Shown here: one piece after another, positions 57,821-64,000 of the stretch
How the letters are laid out: each line of letters starts with the position of its first letter
How positions within the stretch are numbered: the stretch's first letter is position 1
Origin: CAZVED01 sp964626205
GTDB lineage: Bacteria > Patescibacteriota > Patescibacteriia > SG8-24
DNA: 64,000 nucleotides
Assembly (NCBI GenBank): GCA_964626205.1
Contig: CAZVED010000002.1
Span: 62,001-126,000 of the forward strand
Direction: 5' to 3'
The notes under the pieces: generated by a model
What the model was told of the DNA's origin: nothing
The model's input: only the letters and a program-made list of their open reading frames with translations
Databases searched by the model: none
Translations under genes and position numbers: made by a program

Positions 57821-59367
57821 TCAGTCCGTAAGGACCGTTCCCTCCAGGATGTCGTTGGCGAGGCGGCGAGTGAGCCCCTCGGTCAACGCACGTCGGAGTA
57901 CCCCCTTGATCATCCGCTTGCTCAGCGCCGTCGGCTCCGAGAACGGATTCGACCGGAGGTGCCCGAACGCTTTCCGAAACTCCGCGAGATAGAGCATCTC
58001 GACAGGGGTCCCGTCCGGCGTACGGACCGTGACGTGGCCGGGGCAGCCGAGCTTGTCGCTGACCTGCTCGGGCGTGAGCCTGCGCACACCCTTGGCAAGC
58101 GCGTCCGCCGCGCGGATGGCCGCAGCGACGTCGCTCAGGTCGATGTGCTTAGTGCTGATCGTGAACTTCCGGTGGTTACCCTCCTGGAAGTGCAGGACCA
58201 CGTCCGCGCTGCGACGCGCGGGGATGGTCATGTCTTCACGGCTTGCACCGCGATCCTTCGACCAGTTACCGCGACGGCACACCGAACCGATGCGTTCGGA
58301 CTTCGAGGTCGTGATCGCCACGGTGATCGGGCGGACGAAGGAATCGCCCGTCTCCGGATCGACGTCCCGGAACGGGACACCCGAGTAGACCTGCGTCTTC
58401 TTGGGATTGGCGTAGTCACGGACGCCATCGAGCCACTCTCCCTCATAGAGGTCGAATGCCGTCTCGTACTCGCGCACGAAACGGCTCACCGTCTCCTCAC
58501 CGAGCGCCGCGAGGCCCTCGATGATGTTCGGCATGAGGAATGCGCTGCGCGCGATGCGCATGCGCTCGTCCTCGCTGATGCGCTTGCCGCTCACCGCCTG
58601 CTCGAAGAACGCGAGAAGGCCTGTGAACGCGACGTCCATCACCTTCACGACCACATCGGGCCGCTTCGGGTGAAGGAGATTCATCGCGCTCACGAAGTTC
58701 CGCAGCGTGCGCTGCGTATGCGACCACTTGCTGTTCTTGACGTCGTGATCCACGACGATATCTTCGGCATCGAGGTCGTTCCTCGAGATGAGCTCGAAGA
58801 CCGGCATCAGCACCCCGGCTTCGGCACGAGCGTTCTTTTCTCCGACCGCCAGGACCATGAGATCCAAGCTGGAGAACTGTTGCCGGAGGATGTCGAGCTT
58901 GCCATGTTGGTCAAGCTCGACGGCAGCACCGCTATTGATGCGCTCAACGGGTTCACGCTGGCGTTCTCCGCGCTGCCACCCGAGATCCGCCAGACCCTCA
59001 CCTACGACCAGGGCAAGGAGATGNNNNNNNNNNACTGTTGCCGGAGGATGTCGAGCTTGCCCTGTTGGTCAAGCTCGCCTCCGCCACAGTCGAAGAACCT
59101 GTAGCCAAGCTTCTCGAGGTCCGTGCCGCTCGGGCGCTTCGTGAGGCCCAATGCCTTCCAGTCCTCCTTGCGGAGCGGACCGGCAGCGATGAACTTCAGC
59201 GCCGCGCCGTCCTGCACGCGGAAACGCTCCTGAAACACCGGCACGTGCCGGAGGGCGAAGAGTCCCATGCAGCACTCGATATCCGGGCTCGTGTGCCCGA
59301 CCACCGTGTGTGCCGGAACGATACCCGTCTCCGAAACCGTGACCGTTGCAACCTGATTCGTCGTCAT
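57821..59367 (-). CDS. Unknown protein, gene interrupted by a scaffold gap
   Basis: The sequence between 58876 and 59033 (an IS30-like fragment plus 10 N) is extra: 58876-58919 and 59034-59077 are the same 44 bp with one mismatch. Joining 59034 to 58875 restores one open frame of 462 codons. The N-terminal part holds TVVGHTSPDIECCMGLFALR and FFDCGGGELDQQGK, then SSLDLMVLAVGE and FELISRNDLDAED; these Asp/His-containing motifs faintly recall DHH or MYG1-type hydrolases. The C-terminal part has VDHDVKNSKWSHTQRTLRNF and ends ANDILEGTVLTD. A strong promoter (59490-59518) and a leader of about 115 nt precede the ATG at 59367. Function unknown. Confidence 0.7.
58904..59023 (+). mobile_element. IS30-like transposase fragment, probably a chimeric contig end
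   Basis: Plus-strand frame MLVKLDGSTAIDALNGF... and LPPEIRQTLTYDQGKEM, typical of the IS30 transposase catalytic core, ends at the run of N. No ends, inverted repeats or rest of the transposase are present. The join with the host gene lies in a 15-bp stretch both share (TGTTGGTCAAGCTCG), as expected from an assembly error. Confidence 0.7.
59024..59033. other. Assembly gap (10 N)
   Basis: Ten unknown bases mark a scaffold join between two contigs. Confidence 0.99.
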
Positions 59368-59489
59368 TTTTCATACTCCGTCGCGATGACACCCCATCGG
59401 GCGGCATCGCGGTGGGCGATGGGCGGCAAGCCGCACCATCGCAGGTTGTAGAGAACGTGCCGTCCGGAAGGATTTCCAGGCGACTGATG

Positions 59490-59518
59490 ACTCTAGCATA
59501 AAATAAGGCGATTGTCAA
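59490..59518 (-). promoter_or_regulatory. Strong promoter of the 59367 gene
   Basis: Minus strand TTGACA (59513-59518), 17-bp spacer ending TGC, TAGAGT (59490-59495): -35, extended -10 and ideal spacing together. Confidence 0.88.
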
Positions 59519-59544
59519 CCCTCTCCCGCCTTATTTTTAAGGCT

Positions 59545-59583
59545 TGCTTAATAAAAAATAAGGCGAAGCCTCGCTGCCTCGCC
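59545..59583 (-). terminator. Terminator of the Clp-like gene
   Basis: AAGGCGA / TCGCCTT stem followed on the minus strand by ATTTTTTATT. A second short hairpin GCCTTA / TAAGGC follows, just before the next promoter. The motif CGCCTTAT recurs three times here. Confidence 0.7.
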
Positions 59584-62241
59584 TTATAGTTTCTCCGCCT
59601 TTTCCACCGTCACAGCCCCCTGCACGTCGTAGATGATGGTGTCGCGCCGACCGGCCTCGCCCTTGAGAATGATGTCCGCAACCTTGTTCTCCACACGATC
59701 CTGGATAACGCGCCGCAGCGGCCGCGCACCGAATGCCGGATCGAACCCCGCGTCAGCAAGCTCCGCGACCGCGGCATCTGTCACAAGGAAACCAATTCCT
59801 TTCTCTTCGAGGCTTGCAACGACATGCGCGAGCATGAGCCGAGTAATCTTTTCCGTCTCCTCGCGCGTCAACGGCGTGAACATGACGATATCATCGAAGC
59901 GGTTGAGAAACTCTGGACGGAACCGCTCCTTGAGCCCGCCGTTCACGAGACGCTCCTTGAGTACCTCCGGAGAGACACCCTCACGCACGGCCTCTTGGAT
60001 TTCCGCAGACCCGACGTTCGACGTCGCGATGAGAATGATGTTCGTGAAATCGACGGTGCGGCCGGCATTGTCCGTAAGCCGTCCGTCATCCATCACCTGA
60101 AGAAACGCCGTGAGCACATCCGGATGCGCTTTCTCGATTTCGTCGAGCAGCAGAAGTGCGAACGGCTTCCTACGCACGGCCTCAGTAAGCAAACCTCCGG
60201 AGCGATCGTTCGATCCGCCGATGAGCTTGTTGATGGCGGACGGATCCTGATACTCCGACATGTCGAGCCGGATCATCGCGTCTTCGCCGCTGAAATACGC
60301 TTCGGCCAACGTCTTGGCGAGTTCGGTCTTACCGACACCGGTCGGCCCGACAAAAAGGAAGTTCGCGATAGGTCGCGTGCCTGTGCGCAGAGACGCTCCA
60401 GCGCGACGCATGGCCGATGCGATAGCGGTAACCGCCTGATCCTGGCCGATAACGCGCGCATGCATGACCTCCTCGAGGTTCAACAGCTTCTCGGAGTCTT
60501 GGTCCGTAAGCTTCGTGAGTGGGATACTCGCCTTCTCAGACACGATTGCGGCAACGTCCTCACGAGAAACGACGGCGTCCTTGCCGCGTGCCGACCGCGC
60601 AGCAGAGGCCGCCTCGCTCGCTACCTCAATAGCCTTCTCCGGCAACTGCCGGTCGTGCAGATACCGCGCCGAGAGCGTCACAGCGGCTTCGATGGCGTCG
60701 TACGAGAAGAACACGCCATTGCGATATTCGATGTTCCCCGCCTTGACCTGGAGAATCTGAATGGCGTCGTCCGTCTCCGGTTCCGGAATGTCCACCTTCA
60801 CGAGCGCGCCACCCAGTGCCGAACGCTCGATGCGCTCCGCGTATTCGTCCGGCGTCGCAGTCGTGATGGCAAAGACGTATCCTCGCTGCAACTCAGCAGC
60901 GAACGTCTGTGACAGATCGATACCCTCTCCGTCAGCAACGCCGATCATGCCGCCGATGTTCTGCACGACAAGCACGACATTCCGCGCGCGTGCGACTTCA
61001 TAGAACACGGTGAGCAGACGTTCCTGCGCCTCGGCAGCCGTGACACCAGCAACGAGACGGGCGACATCGATGGTCACCAAGCGCGCGTCGGAAAGTGCTG
61101 CGGGTACTTGCTCCTCCACCATGCGTTGAGCGATACCCTCGATGACGGCCTCCTTGCCGACACCGCGCTTACCGACCAAGACCACGCTACGATGACCGCC
61201 TTCGATAGCACGGAATACTGCGTCGAATTCCCGCTCACGTCCGGTAATTGGCGGCAGCGCGGACATGGCGGCCGCGCGGGTAAGGTCCTCACCCAGACGG
61301 TCGAGGAACGGCGTGGCGACTGCCGTCATTGCGCGGTTCATGGTGTTCTTGGGGCGCAGTGACGCTGCGCGGGAAAACCTCCGCATCTGCGCGCGCATGC
61401 GTTCCTGGACGCGAATCCAGCGGACGACGTTCTCCACCTTTCGCGCATCAACTTCGTGGGCGTAGAGCATCTCTTGGAGGTCGGTATCGCGAGACACGGC
61501 TGCAAGCAAGAGTTCCAACGGACCAACCTTCCCGAGACGCTGCTTCCTCGCTTCGGCGTACGCGCGAGCAAGAACGCCGTGCGTGGCATCGGAGAGAACG
61601 GTCATGTCGCCGGGGGCCGATTGATCCAAAAGACGCCCGAGCTCGTCGCGATAGGTAGCGAACGGAAGGCCGAGCCTGCCGAACGCGATGGCGACATCCT
61701 TGTCGGACAGTAATGCTGCAAACAAATGCGCTGGCGATGCCTCCACATGTCCAGACCTCCGCGCGAGCGCGTATGCCTCATCCACCGCTTTCGATGCCTT
61801 CACCGAAAAAGCCTTCGCGATATCAATGCGACGATCGCGGGGACCGGCGAGCTCTTCGAAGCTCGCCTCGCGCACATCGTCGCCTGCGGCCTCACCGTAC
61901 ACGCGCTGCCGAACGGTCTCCCGCTCCTGAGCGGCGAGCACCGCGCGGTAGTACAGGAACGAAAGGTTGATGACACCGAACCAGAACGCGAGCATGCGCA
62001 CGTCCCCTGCCATCCAAAACACCGACGAAAAGACTTCCATGAACGGCCGTTCCGCGACACGAAGACCAAACGCGGCCATACCAGTAAGCACGAACAGCGA
62101 TGCGAGGCTGTTCACGAAAAATCCCGACACACGCTTCACCTTTCCGAGGAAGAGCGTGAAATCATCGATAGGACGCCCCCAAACGAGGACGAGATCCCCG
62201 TAGATGAAACCCTGCTTCGGTATGTGGTCTTTTCTGAACAT
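59584..62241 (-). CDS. Membrane-anchored Clp-type AAA+ unfoldase with degenerate first ATPase module
   Basis: 885 residues from the ATG at 62241. Two membrane helices (about 41-62 and 83-104) precede a Clp-N-like repeat domain (about 145-280). The first AAA+ module (about 330-495) has GKRGVGKEA with Glu instead of Thr/Ser in Walker A, VLVVQNIGG instead of hhhhDE in Walker B, and SALGGALVKV where the arginine-finger segment ALERRF is expected, so it should not hydrolyse ATP. The second module is intact (Walker A GPTGVGKTE 632-640; Walker B LLLDEIEKAHPD). No VGF/IGF loop for ClpP is seen after TSNVGSAEIQEA. Closest to ClpB/ClpC. Two bases after the 126-residue membrane protein gene. Confidence 0.9.
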   Translation of the reverse strand: MFRKDHIPKQGFIYGDLVLVWGRPIDDFTLFLGKVKRVSGFFVNSLASLFVLTGMAAFGLRVAERPFMEVFSSVFWMAGDVRMLAFWFGVINLSFLYYRAVLAAQERETVRQRVYGEAAGDDVREASFEELAGPRDRRIDIAKAFSVKASKAVDEAYALARRSGHVEASPAHLFAALLSDKDVAIAFGRLGLPFATYRDELGRLLDQSAPGDMTVLSDATHGVLARAYAEARKQRLGKVGPLELLLAAVSRDTDLQEMLYAHEVDARKVENVVRWIRVQERMRAQMRRFSRAASLRPKNTMNRAMTAVATPFLDRLGEDLTRAAAMSALPPITGREREFDAVFRAIEGGHRSVVLVGKRGVGKEAVIEGIAQRMVEEQVPAALSDARLVTIDVARLVAGVTAAEAQERLLTVFYEVARARNVVLVVQNIGGMIGVADGEGIDLSQTFAAELQRGYVFAITTATPDEYAERIERSALGGALVKVDIPEPETDDAIQILQVKAGNIEYRNGVFFSYDAIEAAVTLSARYLHDRQLPEKAIEVASEAASAARSARGKDAVVSREDVAAIVSEKASIPLTKLTDQDSEKLLNLEEVMHARVIGQDQAVTAIASAMRRAGASLRTGTRPIANFLFVGPTGVGKTELAKTLAEAYFSGEDAMIRLDMSEYQDPSAINKLIGGSNDRSGGLLTEAVRRKPFALLLLDEIEKAHPDVLTAFLQVMDDGRLTDNAGRTVDFTNIILIATSNVGSAEIQEAVREGVSPEVLKERLVNGGLKERFRPEFLNRFDDIVMFTPLTREETEKITRLMLAHVVASLEEKGIGFLVTDAAVAELADAGFDPAFGARPLRRVIQDRVENKVADIILKGEAGRRDTIIYDVQGAVTVEKAEKL

Positions 62242-62243
62242 AC

Positions 62244-62624
62244 TCAAGCAGTCGTCAGTAACAACAGCTGGCGGACGAACTGGAACGCCACCATTGGCGG
62301 GAACAGGATCCATGCCACAAACAAGGCCAGCAAGAGCACGGCGTACGCGACGAGAAGGAACGAGTACCAGACGATGACGACCAGACGGAGCACGACGCTG
62401 ATGGTGCGTCCGAACAGGTCACGCTGCCCGTACATCGGCACGAAGAGGTTCTTGAACCAGATCGCCACACCGTACGACCGTGCCTGCGCGACGAACGCCT
62501 GGACGCAAAACCGCGCCGTCCGTACCAGTCCGCCCGTGTACCACCAGAACGGCAGATACAGGAACGTTCCGACGACGTCGTACGCAATGAAACGTCCCGT
62601 GGCGATAGCGTGCTCCGTGCGCAT
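62244..62624 (-). CDS. Small membrane protein coupled to the Clp-like ATPase
   Basis: 126 residues. Hydrophobic segments at about 12-32 and 70-110 (VVLRLVVIVWYSFLLVAYAV, LLLALFVAWILFPPMVAF) with basic residues between; it may be a membrane partner or adaptor of the downstream Clp-type protein. No family known to me. Upstream lies TGCTATACT (minus, 62647-62655) with a leader of about 17 nt. Confidence 0.75.
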   Translation of the reverse strand: MRTEHAIATGRFIAYDVVGTFLYLPFWWYTGGLVRTARFCVQAFVAQARSYGVAIWFKNLFVPMYGQRDLFGRTISVVLRLVVIVWYSFLLVAYAVLLLALFVAWILFPPMVAFQFVRQLLLLTTA

Positions 62625-62703
62625 AGGATTCGATATATCGTTCTTCAGTATAGCAAAAATCCGCCTTCTTTTGAAGTGCGGACGGACGCGTCGGACATGG
62701 TTC

Positions 62704-63051
62704 CTACTTCACCGCCACGCTCGGCGGAGCAAGCGTGAGGTACTCCACCACCTCCACCTCGACCATACCCAAGCCGGAGACGCCTTCCTCGACACGACGC
62801 GACGACTGCGCAGTGACGACCTGGAGATCCAAACGCTTTCGCTCATCCTCGAGCTCACTCACAGCGCGCTCCGCCGTGCGGATGGCGAAACCGGTCGTGG
62901 ACGTACGGCTGTTCATGACGAGATACCCCACGAACAGCGCAACACCGAGCGCCGCCAGCATGACGTTCACCGCGAGGAGATCGAAGCGGACCGCAGCCTT
63001 CGCGGCAGGCGCATCCGTGCGAGCTTTGGGTTTTTGTTTTCGGGTGGACAT
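62704..63051 (-). CDS. ftsL: FtsL-like cell-division protein
   Basis: 115 residues. Basic cytoplasmic N-terminus, one membrane helix (about 28-46, VNVMLAALGVALFVGYLVM) and a coiled coil (about 58-85, RAVSELEDERKRLDLQVVTA), which is the layout of FtsL. Its place right after rsmH (10 bp) in the division/wall cluster supports this. Sequence conservation in FtsL is low, so the assignment rests on context and topology. Ends LTLAPPSVAVK. Confidence 0.75.
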   Translation of the reverse strand: MSTRKQKPKARTDAPAAKAAVRFDLLAVNVMLAALGVALFVGYLVMNSRTSTTGFAIRTAERAVSELEDERKRLDLQVVTAQSSRRVEEGVSGLGMVEVEVVEYLTLAPPSVAVK

Positions 63052-63061
63052 GGGTGTTGCA

Positions 63062-63964
63062 CTAGGTCTTTTTGAGAACGCGGAGCTTTGCGCTGCGGGA
63101 ACGAGGATTCTTTCCCGCCTCGTCGTCGCCCGCGATGATGGGGCGCTTGGTGTAGAGCTTGGCTTTTCCAGCCTGCTCGAGGTCGCGGAACGCGTGCTTG
63201 ACGATGCGGTCTTCCAAGGAATGAAACGAGATGATGGCGAGCCGTCCGCCGGGCTCCAGAGCTTCGAAGAGCTGCGGAATCGTTTCCTCGAGACCGGTAA
63301 GCTCGTCGTTCACCGCAATCCGCAGGGCCTGGAACGTCTTCGTGGCGAAGTGCGTCCGGTGGCGGCGGTACCATGCGGGAACGGCGTGCGCGATGATATC
63401 CGTGAGCTGGATGGTGCCGGTGATGGGCGTCGTACGGCGCGCTTCGACGATCGCTTCTGCGATCTTGCGGGCGAACCGTTCCTCACCGTATCCCCAGAGG
63501 ATGCGCGCGAGGTCGTCGAGCGGCCATTCGTTCACGATGCCGGCGGCGGTCGTCTCTTGGCGGGCGTCGAAGCGCATATCGAGCGGACCGTCCGCACGGA
63601 AGCTGAATCCGCGCGCAGGGTCATCGATGACGAACGACGAGAATCCCGCGTCGAGAAGCGCCGCGTGAACCGGCCCGAAACCGGAGGTGTGGAGGACCTT
63701 CCCGACGTTCCTGTAGCTCTCGTGCACAAGCATTGCACGCGAGCCGAAACGGCCGAGATTGCTTCGGGCCGCATCAAGCGCCGCTTCGTCGGCATCGAAC
63801 CCGAGCAGCTTGCCGGTGGGAGTCGTGGCATCGAGCATCGCGCTGGCATGGCCTCCCATGCCGAGCGTGCAGTCGATGACGTTCTCTCCGGGCTGCAAGG
63901 CCAATGCCTCGAGCGTCTCGTTCAAAAGGACGGGTACGTGCCGTGGATCGTGTTTCGTTTCCAT
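63062..63964 (-). CDS. rsmH: 16S rRNA (cytosine-1402-N4) methyltransferase
   Basis: 300 residues. HVPVLLNETLEAL at the N-terminus, SAM-binding DCTLGMGGHA, LGFDADEAALDAA, DAGFSSFVIDDPARGFSF, TFQALRIAVNDEL and IISFHSLEDRIVKHAFR. It methylates C1402 in the decoding centre. Second gene of the mraZ-rsmH-ftsL cluster. Confidence 0.97.
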   Translation of the reverse strand: METKHDPRHVPVLLNETLEALALQPGENVIDCTLGMGGHASAMLDATTPTGKLLGFDADEAALDAARSNLGRFGSRAMLVHESYRNVGKVLHTSGFGPVHAALLDAGFSSFVIDDPARGFSFRADGPLDMRFDARQETTAAGIVNEWPLDDLARILWGYGEERFARKIAEAIVEARRTTPITGTIQLTDIIAHAVPAWYRRHRTHFATKTFQALRIAVNDELTGLEETIPQLFEALEPGGRLAIISFHSLEDRIVKHAFRDLEQAGKAKLYTKRPIIAGDDEAGKNPRSRSAKLRVLKKT

Positions 63965-63975
63965 AGCGCGCCGGC

Positions 63976-64000
63976 TCAGTGCAGATCGCCGAGCTCTTCG
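63976..64000 (-). CDS. mraZ: 3' end of a gene, probably mraZ
   Basis: Only seven codons are visible, ending EELGDLH before a TGA at 63976-63978, 11 bp upstream of rsmH. Position in the division/wall cluster and the ELGDL-type ending fit MraZ, the regulator that usually precedes rsmH. Too short for a firm call. Confidence 0.45.

Noticed and set aside
58904..59023. Complete IS30 insertion sequence
   Set aside because: Only about 40 codons of the transposase are present, with no terminal repeats; the duplicated 44-bp flanks point to a scaffold artefact.
59378..59395. CGCGATGACACCCC, also found near 24007, as another copy of the dispersed repeat
   Set aside because: Only about 14 bases are shared and the characteristic GTCATTGCGAG and GAAGCAATCC parts are missing.

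Overview
The window is a 64 kb chromosomal segment from a GC-rich bacterium, most likely a member of the Patescibacteria (Candidate Phyla Radiation). This placement is an inference. It rests on an alanyl-tRNA synthetase without its C-terminal domain, an RNA polymerase alpha subunit without its C-terminal domain, a surface protein with a YYLASDGKRY-type domain typical of that group, a VirD4/HerA-like ATPase next to a one-helix membrane protein, and very compact gene spacing. TGA is used as a normal stop, which argues against the Gracilibacteria/Absconditabacteria code. No rRNA, tRNA, CRISPR array or complete mobile element was seen.

Layout. 1-1.7 kb: an unidentified 3' gene fragment, fmt and a small orphan gene. 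1.7-8.1 kb (minus): a surface-glycan operon (flippase, three glycosyltransferases, O-antigen-polymerase-like protein, hydrolase) with start/stop overlaps. 8.2-9 kb: two orphan genes, one encoding a 45-residue acidic peptide. 9-13 kb (minus): ribosomal operon infA-rpmJ-rpsM-rpsK-rpsD-rpoA-rplQ-rplM-rpsI. 13-19.2 kb: lipoprotein-alaS, mnmA, a HAD phosphatase and an HD hydrolase. 19.2-23.8 kb: membrane protein, VirD4-like ATPase and trypsin-like protease. 24-27 kb: secD-secF. 27-34 kb: rlmN and many small uncharacterised genes. 34-41.4 kb: a cellulose-synthase-like enzyme, LUD protein, secA, hpf and a repeat-built surface protein. 41.5-45 kb: murB, murC and an unknown gene. 45-50.4 kb: a Trm9-like methyltransferase facing elp3, two orphan genes, glyA-folD. 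50.5-56 kb: permease, lipase-like protein, dnaB, ybaB, recR, a cytosolic-type protease and rplU. 56-57.7 kb: DUF192 and WecA-like genes. 57.8-59.4 kb: an unknown gene interrupted by a scaffold gap and a chimeric IS30-like fragment. 59.6-64 kb: a membrane-anchored Clp-type AAA+ protein, then ftsL, rsmH and the end of a probable mraZ.

The genes cover core translation, protein export (SecA, SecD, SecF), wall-precursor synthesis (MurB, MurC), division, one-carbon metabolism (GlyA, FolD, Fmt) and cell-surface assembly. The most unusual items are a SecD with two parvulin-like domains inserted in its periplasmic part, an Elp3 gene facing a Trm9-like methyltransferase (with MnmA also present, a possible mcm5s2U34 pathway), and a membrane-tethered Clp ATPase whose first AAA+ module has lost its catalytic motifs.

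Regulation. Many promoters are readable as a TTG-type -35 box, a 17-bp spacer and a TA---T -10 box. For many core genes (infA, secA, mnmA, glyA, permease, flippase and others) the ATG lies 6-9 bases after the -10 box, so the transcripts should be leaderless. Several small orphan genes instead have long leaders and strong AAGGAG ribosome-binding sites and sit alone between a promoter and a terminator.
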